23,293 nt of DNA. Source: Rhodococcus sp. IITR03. Its GTDB lineage: Bacteria > Actinomycetota > Actinomycetes > Mycobacteriales > Mycobacteriaceae. This document shows, one piece after another, positions 1 to 9,837 of the stretch. The notes under the pieces were generated by a model. It ran no database searches and was not told the DNA's origin. It saw only the letters and a list, made by a program, of their open reading frames with translations. A program made the position numbers and the translations under genes. The stretch lies in NCBI GenBank assembly GCA_001017865.1, contig LATQ01000001.1:1828483-1851775 (forward strand), read 5' to 3'. Position 1 is the stretch's first letter. Every line of letters starts with the position of its first letter.

Positions 1-3000
1 GACGCTGTCGTTCGCGGAACTGGGGACGCCGATCCGCGCGACTCGCCCGGCTCCTCGTCGACGCCGGGATCGGACCGGAGACGGTCGTGGGACTCGCGCT
101 GCCGCGGTCCGAGCACATGGTCGTCGCGATCGCAGCGGCGATCTCGGCAGGGGGCGTCTATGTGCCGATGGATCCGTCCTATCCGCAGGATCGACTGGCG
201 CACATCGTGTCCGATTCGCGTCCGCAGGTGATCGTCACGGTCGCCGCGGTTCTCGACGGCATCGCACCCGCCGCGGGTGACACGAGGATCGTGGTGCTCG
301 ACGACCCCGACCTGCAACGGCAACTCGACGGATTCTCCTGCGCCCCGATGACGGACGCCGACCGGCGCGCTGCGCTGCACCCCCACAACGGTGTGTACGT
401 CATCTACACCTCCGGTTCGACGGGACTGCCGAAGGGGGTTGCGGTCACGCACGCGAACCTGCTCAACCTGTTCGAGAGTCACCGCGCCGATCTCTACGTC
501 CCGACCGTCACGGCGACCGGACGCGACTCCGTCGGCGTCGGGCACGCATGGTCGTTCGGCTTCGACGCGTCGTGGCAGCCCACCCTGTGGCTGCTCGACG
601 GGCACACCGTGCACGTCTTCGACGAGGACACCATGCGTGATCCCGAACGGATGGTCGCGTACACGCTCGAGCACGAACTCGACTTCCTCGAGGTCACCCC
701 GTCCTTCCTCGACCGCATGCTCGCGGCGGGACTGTACGAGAGCGGACACCGCCCCGCCTCCGTCGGATTCGGCGGCGAGGCCGTCAATCCGGCGTCGTGG
801 CAACGACTGCGGGAGTTGACGGACGGGCGTGCCTTCAACCTCTACGGACCACCGAATGCACCGTGGACTCGCTCATCGGGTCGGTCATCGACGCCGATAC
901 ACCCTGCCTCGGCCGAGCCGTGCACGGCGCCGGGTCCTACATCCTCGACGCGATGCTCCGGCCCGTGCCGATGGGTGTGGTCGGCGAACTGTACGTCTCC
1001 GGTGCCGGCGTCGCCCGCGGATATCTCGGACGGCCCGACCTCACGACGGTCCGGTTCCTGCCGAATCCCTTCGCCGACGACGGCACCCGCATGTACCGCA
1101 CCGGCGACCTCGTCCGGAGGGTGCGCGGGGCCGACGGCCGACCCGTGCTCGAATTCCTCGGCCGCGGCGACGACCAGGTCAAGATCCGCGGCTTCCGGGT
1201 CGAACTCGGCGAGGTGGAGGCCGCGCTGACCGCGGTGCGCGGGGTGCGGGACGCGGTCGTGAACGCGCACACCGACAGTCGGGGAGTGACGCGTCTGGTC
1301 GGCTACGTGACCCCGGACGGTGACGTCGATCCGGCGGTCGTCCGTGCCGCCGTCGCCGAGCGCCTGCCCGACTACATGGTGCCCGCCGTGGTGCTCGTGC
1401 TCGACACCTTCCCCGTCACCGCCAACGGCAAGGTCGACCGGAAGGCGTTGCCCGAGCCGGACTTCTCGTCGCTGGTCGGCGCGCGTGCACCGCGCACCGA
1501 CACCGAGCGGGTCCTGGCGGGACTCGTCGCGGACGTGCTCGGACTCGAACGGGTGGGGATCGACGACGACTTCTTCTCCCTCGGTGGCGACTCGATCGTC
1601 TCGATCCAGCTCGTGTCGAAGGTCCGGGCGGCAGGACTGTGGATCACCACCCGTCAGGTGATCGAACTGCGCACCGTCGAGGCACTCGCGGCCGCGATCG
1701 ACAGTGGCGGCGGACAGACCCGTCCGGCAGCCGTCGGCGACGCGACCGGCGAGGTGACCGTCACGCCGATCGTGTGGGACACCCTCGAACAGTGGACCGG
1801 CCTGTCCCGGTTCTCGCAGGCGAGACTGCTCGTCGCGCCGGTCGGGCTCACGCTCGACACCCTGCGGACCGCGGTCGAGGCACTCGTGGCCGCCCACCCG
1901 ATGCTGCGCTCGACCTTCCGTGTCGACGACGAAGGCCGGCCGTCGTGGATGGTCCCCGAGACCGTCCCCGACCTCACCGGCTCCGTGCGCCGCGTCGCCG
2001 CGACCGGCCGGGAGTGGGGCGAGCTGTTCGACGAGGAACGTGAGAACGCGTACGCCGCACTCGATCCCGGGAACGGTGTCATGGTGCAGGTCGTGTGGTT
2101 CGACTTCGGGTCGCAGCAGGCCGGACGCGTCCTGATCGTCGTGAACCACCTCGTGGTGGACGGCGTGTCGTGGCGGATCCTCGTCCCCGACCTCGCCGAC
2201 GCCGTCGAACAGGCCGAGCGTGGGGAGACGGTGACCCTGGCGTCGAGCGGCACACCCTTCCGGGTGTGGGCGGACGAACTCGCGAAGGCCGCGCGCTCGG
2301 AGCGGATCACCGCGTCGTGGTCGACCTGGCAGCGCGCCGTCGAAGCCGATGAACCGATGCTCGGTTCGCGCCCGCTCGATCCGGCACGCGACACCGTCCT
2401 CTCGACCCGGTCGACCCGCGTGCACCTGTCCGTCGACGTCACCGAGCGGGTCCTGGCCGCGGACGTGGTCGACGACATCCTGCTCTCGGCCTCGCCGTCG
2501 CGGTGGCGTCGGTCCGGGGCGGCGACCAGGTCCGCATCGACCTCGAAGACACGGGTCGGGAGGAGCAGGTGGTCCCCGGTGCCGACCTCTCGCGCACGGT
2601 CGGCTGGTTCACGTCGATGTACCCGGTGACGGTGGACCTGTCGGAGGTCGATGTGGCGTCCGCGTCCCGGGACACCGATGCCGCGGGCGCGGCGCTGCGC
2701 GCGGTGGCCCGCGCGTCGCGGGAACGGCCCGACAACGGCATCGGTTTCGGCCTGCTGCGTCGACTGAACCCGGACTTCGGCGACCGCTTCGCCCGGTACG
2801 TGCCGCCGGCCGTCGTCTTCAACTACCTCGGCCGGCTCACGCTCGGCGAGGCGTCCGGCAGCCCGTGGTCGGGTGCACCGGGTGCGGCTGCGATCGGCGG
2901 TTCGGTGGATCCGGACATGCCGCTCGACCACGTCCTGCAGGTGGACGCGATCACCGAGGACACCCCGGACGGCGCGGTTCTGGAATGCGAGTTCGCCGCC

Positions 3001-3105
3001 GCAGCGGACGTGGTCGACGCGGACACGCTCGCCGAGATCGCGCGGATCTGGCAGGACACGGTGCAGGTCGTCGTCGCGAGAGAACTCACCGGCACCGCTT
3101 ACTAG
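1..3105 (+). CDS. Nonribosomal peptide synthetase, C-terminal module A-PCP-E (5' partial)
   Basis: Terminal module of a peptide synthetase whose start lies left of the window. Seen in order: adenylation domain (about 1-1480) with [11 protein letters not shown] near 406, a broken NLYGPTE motif near 837-855, YRTGD near 1093, [18 protein letters not shown] near 1162 and the NGKVDRK lysine motif near 1424; carrier domain with LGGDS, pantetheine serine near 1592; epimerization domain (about 1740-3100) with NHLVVDG at 2144-2164, SRTVGWFTS near 2590 and FNYLG near 2818. The protein ends after the epimerization domain, with no thioesterase. Epimerization domains convert the carrier-bound L-aminoacyl group to the D form. 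Three reading-frame breaks: near 25-40 (net +1, or two losses), near 849-852 (GPTE needs one more C) and near 2489-2492 (one C missing). The downstream aryl carrier and EntS-like exporter point to a siderophore. The amino acid used is not known. Confidence 0.93.
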
Positions 3106-3144
3106 GCACAGCGCGCCTGCACACATCGAAAGAAGGAGAACACC

Positions 3145-3366
3145 ATGCTCGATCGCACTACCGTCCTTGCCGACACCGCCCGGATCCTGGACATCGACGT
3201 CGACGAACTCGACCCCTCGGCGAGCCTCGTCGACCAGGGACTCGACTCCGTCCGGCTGATGGCCCTCGTGGAACAGTGGCGCAGCGCCGGCGTCGAGGTC
3301 GACTTCGTGGACCTCGCCTCGGCCCCCGACCTCGAGCAGTGGATCGCGCTGCTCACCCGCGGATGA
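3145..3366 (+). CDS. Free-standing aryl carrier protein (ArCP)
   Basis: A 73-residue carrier protein. It contains the phosphopantetheine attachment motif DQGLDSVRLM with Ser35. The segment after it (LVEQWRSAGVEVDFVDLA, then a W near the C-terminus) closely resembles the aryl carrier domain at the C-terminus of EntB/DhbB, where the order is LDSVRMM, a W-R pair and IDFV. Such proteins hold 2,3-dihydroxybenzoate or salicylate loaded by a separate aryl-AMP ligase and pass it to the first NRPS condensation domain. EntB and DhbB carry an isochorismatase domain in front; here the carrier stands alone. Start ATG at 3145 has a good ribosome site (AAGGAG, 7 bases upstream) and lies 39 bases after the NRPS stop, so the genes are probably cotranscribed. 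The reading frame is intact. Confidence 0.88.
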   Translation: MLDRTTVLADTARILDIDVDELDPSASLVDQGLDSVRLMALVEQWRSAGVEVDFVDLASAPDLEQWIALLTRG

Positions 3367-3370
3367 GCGG

Positions 3371-4625
3371 GTGATCGTGGCCGTCTTCGAGAAGCTCTTC
3401 ATCGACCTCGACCCGCTGCGGACCAGCCGCGAGTTCCGGTACCTGTTCACCGCACGCGTCGTGTCGCTGTTCGGTCTCGGTTTCCTCATCGTGGCCGTGC
3501 CCGTGCAGGTGTATCAGCTCACCGGCTCGACGGCGCAGGTCGCCGCGGTCTCCGCGGTGATCGGTGTGACCACCTTCGGGGCCACCTTCGCGGGTGGGGT
3601 GCTCGCCGACCGGTACGACCGGCGGAACGTCATCGCCCTCGCGCGCGGCACCGCGGGCGTCGCCTTCGCGCTGCTGGCGATCAACGCGTTCCTGCCCGAA
3701 CCGCAGATGTGGGCGATCTACGTGCTCGCCGTCGTCGACGGCATTGCGGGCGGGATCTCGTCGACCGCACTGATGGCCGTCACCCCGAGCTTGATCCCGC
3801 GCGACAAACTCGCCGCGGCCGGTGCACTGATGGCGCTGACCGCCGATCTGGCTCCATGATCGGCCCGGCGCTCGGTGGTGTCGTCATCGCCGGCGGTGGT
3901 GTGGGCGTGGCCTACGCGCTCGCGGCGTTCACCACGGCGATCACCACCTTCTGCATCACTCGCCTGCCGTCGCTGCCTCCGACACACGTCGCGGAGGAAT
4001 CACCGTTGAAATCGGTGGTGTCGGGCTTCCGGTACGCAGCGCACAACCGCGTGGTGGGGCAGGTGCTGATCGTCGGATTCCTGGCGATGCTGCTGTCCGG
4101 CTGGGCCGTGCTCATCCCGGAGTTCGCCGACGAGGTGCTCGGCGTCGGACCGTCGGTGGTGGGCCTGCTCTACACCGCGCCGCCGTCGGTGCGGTGGTCG
4201 GCTCGCTGACCAGCGGCTGGACCGGCTCGATCCGACGCTACGGGCTGGTGGTCTACCTGCTCATGGCGGTCTCCGCCGCGGGTCTGGTAGGCGCCGGCGC
4301 GACCGGTGTCCTCGCTGTCGTGCTGCTCGGCCTCGCCGCGCACGGTTTCGGCGACTCGCTCGCGGACGTCGTGCGGTACGCGACCGTCCAGCGCAACACC
4401 TCCGACGAGTACCGCGGACGGATCGCGGCCGTGTGGGGTGCGCAGGTGACGGCCGGTGCCTCCGTCGGTGCGGTTGCGGCGGGCGTCGTGGCCTCGCTGG
4501 TGCCGATCTCGATGGCCCTGACCGTCTACGGCGTGGCCGGTGTGGTGATCATCGCGATCATGTTCGTCGCGACCCCGACGCTGCGGCGGTTCGAGGACGC
4601 GGGCGACCTCGAATCTGTGGGCTGA
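3371..4625 (+). CDS. EntS-like MFS siderophore exporter
   Basis: About 418 residues once two frame breaks are repaired, almost the same as E. coli EntS (416). The similarity runs along the whole chain: an N-terminal PLRTSREFR segment, GVLADRYDRRNVIALARGT between TM2 and TM3, NAFLPEP, PLKSVVSGFRY before the middle of the protein, and a late EYRGRIAAVWGAQ. EntS family members are 12-TM proton-driven exporters that secrete catecholate siderophores. GTG at 3371 lies 4 bases after the aryl carrier stop, so translation is probably coupled; GTG 3377 is an alternative. Breaks lie near 3852 (ADLGSM needs one more G) and near 4183 (YTAPAVGAVVG needs one more C). Placement after an NRPS and aryl carrier supports export of the siderophore made by this cluster. 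Confidence 0.88.
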
Positions 4626-4639
4626 CCTGCGGGTCGACG

Positions 4640-4669
4640 AGGTGGGGCCGGGTGAACCCGGCCCCACCT
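4640..4669. terminator. Bidirectional hairpin terminator
   Basis: Perfect 13-bp stem: AGGTGGGGCCGGG at 4640-4652 pairs with CCCGGCCCCACCT at 4657-4669 around a TGAA loop. It sits 15 bases after the exporter stop and just beyond the stop of the convergent small gene, so it can end transcription from both sides. No T-run follows on the + strand, which is common in actinobacteria. Confidence 0.82.
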
Positions 4670-4674
4670 TCGTG

Positions 4675-5072
4675 TCATGCCCGTCCGTCGCGCGCCCACG
4701 CCTCCACGGCCGAATACCCTTCGCTGACGCCTGGGTGTAGGCGACGAGCGCGCCGTACAACCGGGATCCCTCGGTGGCGAGCTCGATGGTGCCCACCCAG
4801 TCGGCAGCGCGTGCCATGACGTGCGCGGAGATGTCCTGCCGGTCGCGGGTCGCGGACGACACGATCCGGAACGCCTCGTCGGCGATCCGGAAGGTCTCGG
4901 CGACACCGCGCCAGAAGTACTCCGCATCCATGGCAGAGCGCAGCGACTCGTAATCCGTCGTGTCCTGCATCGCCGTGGCGTGTGCCAGTCGCTGCAGAGC
5001 ATGCTCCGCAGCCCCGACGGGGAAGTACGTCACGTCGTCGATGGTGTCCTTGCCGCCGCTTGTCGTTCTCAC
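4675..5072 (-). CDS. Small conserved-looking helical protein of unknown function
   Basis: I do not recognise this family. The reading frame shows good actinobacterial codon use and a protein-like, mostly alpha-helical composition (for example LQRLAHATAMQD, AEYFWRGVAETFRIADEAFRI and LYGALVAYTQAS), with no signal peptide and no membrane segment. Without repair the frame runs on into low-quality sequence after TQASAKG. Adding one base near 4729 gives SEGYSAVEAWARDGRA and a stop at 4675-4677, directly beside the terminator hairpin, which is why I place the end there; the protein is then about 132 residues. Start is uncertain: GTG at 5072 is preferred because the polar leader looks coding, and GTG at 5033 is possible; neither has a clear ribosome site. 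It converges on the siderophore exporter and follows the efflux gene in the same direction. Confidence 0.6.
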
Positions 5073-5146
5073 CGCAGAGATGGTGCCCGATCTCGAGCGA
5101 ATACGAAACAGCGCGTAGGTAACGGTATAGGCACGCGGCGTGTCGC

Positions 5147-6581
5147 CTACCCGGTCGCCACCGGACGGTTCGGGATCAGGCACACGCACGACACCAGCAG
5201 GACGGCGCAGACCAGAACGGCGACGAACACCGGCGCCACGGACGCGGCCAACTGCGCCGCGTCGGGAGCCCCCGTGGTGGTCTCGTCCGCCACTGCACCA
5301 CCGAGGGCCGCGTTGGCGAGCGCACCGAACACCGCCACTCCGACCGCGCTGCCGATCGCGCGGGCGAAGGCGTTCGCCCCCGTGACGACACCCCGCTCGG
5401 ACCACTCGACGCTCGACTGCGCAGCGATCAGCGACGGGCTGGCGATCAACCCCATCCCGAGACCGACGAGCACGCAGCAGACCGCGACCTGCCAGGGAGC
5501 CGAATCCTTCCCGACCTGCGTCAGCAGTGCCGCGCCGCAGAGCAGCGGCACCGCACCCACCAGGCCGGTGTTGCGGAAACCGATCCGCAGGTAGAACCGG
5601 CCCGACTGCGCCGCGGCGATCGGCCAGCCGATCGTCATCGTCGCCAGCGTGAAACCCGCGACGAGCGCCGAGGTCCCCAGCGCGCCCTGCACGAACGACG
5701 GAACGTACGAGGTCAGCCCCAGCACGACCGCACCCACCAGGCACGACACCGCGCTGGTGGTGACGAGCACCCGCCGGGTGAACAGGCGGACGGGCAGGAT
5801 CGGCTCGGCCGCGCGGGACTCGATCCACACGAACACCGCGATCAGCGTCGCGCCCGCGCCGAAGATGCCGATGCTCGCCGCCGACGTCACCCGCCCACGA
5901 CTGGCCACCCTCGAGCAGGCCGAGGATCAACAGGGCGGCGCCCGCCGCGAGGGTCGCCGCGCCGGCCCAGTCCACCCGCGGTCGTGGTCCGGCCGGTTTC
6001 TCCTCGCGGAAGTTTCGGACGAGCACCCACGCCGCGAGGGCGCACAACGGCAGGTTGACCCAGAAGATCCACCGCCACGACAGGAAGTCGGCGAAGATGC
6101 CTCCCACGGCCGGGCCGACCACCGCCGACATGCCCCACACGCTGGCCAGATAACCCTGCGCCTTGGCTCGCTCGGCGACCGTGTAGATGTCCCCGGCGAT
6201 CGTCTGCGCCATCGGCAGCACCGCACCGGCGCCGAGTCCCTGCACTGCGCGGAACGCGATCAGCGCCGGCATGCTCCACGCCAGCGCGCACAGCACCGAG
6301 CCCGCCGCGAACACCCCGATCCCGAACAACAGCAGCGGAGTGCGGCCGAAGACGTCGGAGAGCTTGCCGTAGACCGGGACGAGCACCGCCTGCGTGAGCA
6401 GGTAGGCGGAGAACAACCACGGGAACTGCGTGAAGCCACCCAGGTCGGCGACGATCGTCGGGACCGCGGTGGCCAGGATCGTGCTCTCGAGCGCCACGAG
6501 GGCGGTGGCGAGCATCAGAGCGATGAGGATCGGGCCCCGCTCGGACCTGAACCCGACGTCCACCCGCGACGATGCGGCCAT
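5147..6581 (-). CDS. DHA2-family (EmrB/QacA-like) MFS drug efflux transporter
   Basis: About 478 residues after one repair, with the size and hydrophobic pattern of the 14-TM DHA2 family of proton-driven drug exporters. Seen near the N-terminus: LVALESTILATAVPTIVADLGG (TM1 motif with acidic residue), then YGKLSDVFGRTPLLL (the motif A loop between TM2 and TM3), FRAVQGLGAGA (TM4) and GPAVGGIFADFLSWRWIFWVNLP (TM5 motif C, typical of drug antiporters). The single break is near 5893, where SWAG continues to VTSAASIGIFG if one G is added. ATG at 6581 has AGGAG 6 bases upstream. It is divergent from purC with 105 bases between them; mycobacteria also carry an EmrB-type pump near purC-ptrB. Substrate unknown. 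Confidence 0.88.
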
Positions 6582-6626
6582 GGCACTCCTGTTCTCGCTC
6601 GCGTCGCTGCTCCGTCGTGCTGTGAC

Positions 6627-6666
6627 CGAGTGGGATATCCGCCACGGGTTGCGGTACGCCCACTCG
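6627..6666. promoter_or_regulatory. Inverted repeat in the divergent efflux pump/purC promoter region
   Basis: CGAGTGGG at 6627-6634 is matched by CCCACTCG at 6659-6666. The half-sites are perfect 8-mers with centres 32 bases apart, about three helical turns. The pair lies between the two divergent starts and just upstream of the purC -10 element, so it could be an operator for a dimeric regulator of the pump. This is inference from symmetry and position only; no regulator gene is adjacent. Confidence 0.35.
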
Positions 6667-6674
6667 ATGAGCAC

Positions 6675-6680
6675 TAGGGT
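6675..6680 (+). promoter_or_regulatory. -10 element for a leaderless purC transcript
   Basis: TAGGGT fits the actinobacterial TANNNT -10 pattern and ends 6 bases before the purC GTG. That spacing would place the transcription start on or next to the GTG, and no ribosome site precedes it. TTGCGG at 6649-6654 is a possible but distant -35. Confidence 0.55.
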
Positions 6681-6686
6681 GTCAGC

Positions 6687-7573
6687 GTGCGTCCTTCACT
6701 CGAGTCCTACCAACACCTCGCCGGCGGCAAGGTGCGTGATCTGTACGTGATCGACGACGAGCACCTGCTCCTCGTCGCCAGTGACCGGATCTCGGCCTAC
6801 GATCACGTGCTCGAGACCCCGATCCCCGACAAGGGACGGGTCCTCACTGCGATGAGCGTGTTCTTCTTCAAGCTGCTCGACGCCACCAACAACCATCTCG
6901 CGGGAGAACCCGACGACGAGCGTATCCCCGAGGAAGTCCTCGGCCGCGCACTCGTGGTCAAGCGCCTCGAGATGGTGCCCGTCGAGTGCGTCGCCCGCGG
7001 CTTCCTCACCGGCTCCGGCCTGCTCGACTACCAGGCCACGGCTCCGTCTGCGGTGTCGCCCTGCCCGAGGGCCTCGTCGAGGCCAGCAGGCTGCCCGAGC
7101 CGATCTTCACCCCGGCCAGCAAGGCCGCGCTCGGCGACCACGACGAGAACATCTCGTTCGACGACGTCGTCGAGAAGGTCGGGCTCGACCTGGCGATGAA
7201 ACTGCGCCAGGACACGCTCGACATCTACGACCGCGCCGCGATGTACGCCTCCGAACGCGGCATCCTGCTCGCCGACACCAAGTTCGAGTTCGGTCTCGAC
7301 AAGGCCGGCAATCTGGTGCTCGCCGACGAGGTCCTCACTCCGGATTCGTCCCGCTACTGGGACGCGAACGAGTACGAGGAGGGCAAGGTGCAGCCCAGCT
7401 TCGACAAGCAGATCGTCCGGAACTGGCTCACCGGACCCGAATCGGGCTGGGACCGCGCCTCCGACACCCCGCCCCCGCCGCTGCCGCAGCACGTCGTCGA
7501 CAAGACGCGTGCCCGCTACATCGAGGCGTACGAACGTATTTCGGGAATGTCCTTCGACGATTGGATCGGCTGA
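6687..7573 (+). CDS. purC: Phosphoribosylaminoimidazole-succinocarboxamide synthase (SAICAR synthetase)
   Basis: Catalyses the ATP-dependent joining of CAIR and L-aspartate to SAICAR in cytosolic purine synthesis (EC 6.3.2.6). Seen: GGKVRDLY nucleotide-binding loop near residue 13, [10 protein letters not shown], the [14 protein letters not shown] signature, ADTKFEFG near residue 196 and [14 protein letters not shown], the family's C-terminal signature. Length is about 295 residues, matching mycobacterial PurC. One break near 7040: [13 protein letters not shown] is restored by one more G. The start is GTG at 6687, consistent with a leaderless transcript. ptrB follows after 6 bases, so the two probably form an operon; purC is next to ptrB in M. 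tuberculosis too. A core gene like this is very unlikely to be truly broken, which supports the sequence-error reading for the whole window. Confidence 0.97.
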
Positions 7574-7579
7574 CCGCAT

Positions 7580-9725
7580 ATGACCTCCTCGAAGATCACT
7601 CCGCCGGTCGCGAAGAAGGTGCCGTTCGAGCGCACCCACCACGGGCACACCTTCGTCGACGACTACGAATGGCTGCGCGACAAGAACGACCCCGAGGTCG
7701 TCGCGTACCTGGAAGCGGAGAACTCGTACACCGAGGCGCAGACGGAGCATCTCGCTCCGCTGCGTGAGGCGATCTTCGAGGAGATCAGGTCGCGCACCCA
7801 GGAGACCGACATGTCGGTCCCCACCCGGATGGGCGACTGGTGGTACTACGCCCGCACCGTCGAGGGCAAGCAGTACACGATCCAGTGCCGGTGCCCGATC
7901 GCCGACGCCGACGACTGGACACCGCCCAACGTCACGCCGGGCGTCGAACTCCCCGGCGAACAGGTGCTCCTCGACGGCAACGTCGAGGCCGAAGGGCACG
8001 AGTTCTTCTCGCTCGGGGCGTTCTCGATCAGCCACGACGGCACGCTGCTCGCGTACTCGACCGACGTCGTGGGCGACGAGCGCTACACCCTGCGCATCAA
8101 GGACCTCACCACCGGTGAGATGCGGGCGGACGAGATCCCCGGCACCGCACCGGGAGCGACGTGGGCGCTCGACCACAGCCACGTCTTCTACCAGACGGTC
8201 GACGAGTCGTGGCGGCCCGACACCGTCTGGCGGCACAAGCTCGGCACCTCCGTCGACGAGGACGTGAAGGTCTTCCACGAACCCGACGAGCGGTACTGGG
8301 TGTCGATCGGTTCGACCGCAGCGAGAAGTACCTCATGATCTGGGTCGGCTCGAAGATCACCACCGAGGGGTGGGTGCTCGAATCCGAGAACCCTACAGGC
8401 GAATTCCGCGTGATCCTGCCGCGCCGCGAAGGTGTCGAGTACGGTGCCGAGCACGCCGTGATCGCCGGTGAGGACCGCTTCCTGATCCTGCACAACGACG
8501 TCGACCCCGAGACGGGGGAGAAGGCCGAGAACTTCGTTCTCGCCGAGGCTCCCGTCGACGACCCGTCCGCGCTGCGCACCCTGATCGAGCACCGCCACGA
8601 CGTGCGCCTCGAGGACGTCGACGCGTTCGAGGGACACCTCGTGCTCGGCTACCGCCGCGAGGCCCTCACCCGACTCGCGGTGTGGCCGTTGACCGACGAG
8701 GCTACGGCACGCTCACCGAACTCGAGTTCGACGAGGAACTCTTCGCCGTCGGACCGGGCGCGAACCCCGAATGGACCCAGCCCACACTGCGTCTGGGCTA
8801 CACGTCGTTCATCACGCCGAGCCGGGTATACGACTACACCGTGAGCACCGGCGAGCTGAAGCTGCTCAAGTCGCAGCCGGTGCTCGGCGACTTCGACCCG
8901 ATGCTCTACGAGCAGCGCCGCGAGTGGGCGACCGCCGAGGACGGCACGAAGATCCCGCTGTCGATCGTCGCGCGCAAGGGCACCCCCGACAACGCCCCCA
9001 CGCTGCTGTACGGCTACGGCTCGTACGAGGCCAGCATCGACCCGGCCTTCTCCGTCGCACGCCTGTCGCTGCTCGACCGGGGCATGGTCTTCGCGGTCGC
9101 TCACGTACGCGGTGGTGGCGAGATGGGCCGGCACTGGTACGAGAACGGCAAGTCGCTGACGAAGAAGAACACCTTCACCGACTTCGTGGCGTGCGCGCGG
9201 CACCTGATCGACACCGGCGTCACGAGTCCGGAGAAGCTGGTCGCCGACGGAGGCAGTGCCGGTGGTCTGCTCATGGGTGCGGTCGCGAACATCGCACCCG
9301 AGCTGTTCGCGGGCATCCTCGCGAACGTCCCGTTCGTCGACCCGCTCACCTCGATCCTCGATCCGTCCCTGCCGCTCACGGTGATCGAATGGGACGAGTG
9401 GGGCAACCCGCTCGAGAACCCCGAGGTGTACGAGTACATGCGCTCGTACAGCCCCTACGAGAACGTCGAGGCCAAGGACTACCCGGCGATCCTCGCGATC
9501 ACCAGCATCAACGACACCCGCGTGCTGTACGTCGAACCCGCCAAATGGGTCGCCGAGCTGCGCGCGACGAAGACCGGCGATGCCCCCCTGCTGCTCAAGA
9601 CGGAGATGAGCGCGGGGCACGGCGGTGTGTCGGGTCGCTACGAGAAGTGGCGCGAGGTCGCGTTCGAATTCGCGTGGGTGCTCGAAACGTCCGGCGCCTA
9701 CCGCGCGGAGGCTTCCGCGCAGTAG
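7580..9725 (+). CDS. ptrB: Oligopeptidase B (prolyl oligopeptidase family, S9A)
   Basis: Serine peptidase that cuts short peptides after basic residues, normally cytosolic. About 715 residues after two repairs, the normal family size. Seen: N-terminal DDYEWLRDKNDPEV, the beta-propeller half, then the hydrolase half with YGYGSYEASIDPAFS, VRGGGEMGRHWYENGK, nucleophile serine in GGSAGG (codon near 9254), aspartate in INDTRV (near 9512) and histidine in SAGHGG (near 9618), so the full catalytic triad is present. Breaks lie near 8312 (SIGFDRSEKY needs one more base) and near 8700 (DEGYGTL needs one more G). ATG at 7580 is 6 bases after the purC stop. In M. tuberculosis this gene is annotated as two pieces, ptrBa and ptrBb; here the breaks fit the general error pattern. 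Confidence 0.94.
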
Positions 9726-9768
9726 CCTGCACCCCGAGGCCACGTCGGTGGAACAGGGGAGGTGACCG

Positions 9769-9837
9769 GTGCGGTCGATCCGGCGACTCGCACCGTCCGC
9801 ACCCGTGAACACGGTCCGCAAGCACTACCTGCCGTGA
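9769..9837 (+). CDS. Candidate 22-residue small ORF
   Basis: Short frame from GTG at 9769 to TGA at 9837, encoding a basic peptide that begins MRSIRRLAPS and ends VRKHYLP. It has a full-length ribosome site, GGAGGTGA at 9758-9765, with the same spacing as the sensor kinase start further right. It lies in the 197-base gap between convergent ptrB and the response regulator. I do not recognise the peptide. It could be a real small protein, a leader, or chance. The rest of the gap holds only a weak CCGTG/CACGG hairpin and a GCCGCAGC direct repeat. Confidence 0.35.
   Translation: MRSIRRLAPSAPVNTVRKHYLP

Noticed and set aside
842..2425. Long open frame on the - strand across the NRPS
   Set aside because: Mirror of GC-rich coding sequence; no domain, and the + strand shows clear NRPS motifs throughout.
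1654..3489. Another long - strand frame across NRPS, carrier and exporter genes
   Set aside because: Spans three well-supported + strand genes and has low-complexity Arg/Ser/Thr-rich composition typical of a shadow frame.
5100..5135. Possible iron-regulator (IdeR/DmdR) box in the GTAGGTAACGGTATAGGC stretch
   Set aside because: Too many mismatches to the 19-bp consensus and no iron gene starts there.
5649..6677. Long + strand frame opposite the efflux pump
   Set aside because: The - strand encodes a clear 14-TM transporter; this frame is rich in Arg, Gln and His without domains.
7028..8278. Long - strand frame across purC and ptrB
   Set aside because: Antisense of two core genes; no recognisable protein.
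7580..9725. Two separate peptidase genes, like ptrBa and ptrBb of M. tuberculosis
   Set aside because: The two breaks need only one base each, as in every other gene here; a single 715-residue protein is simpler.
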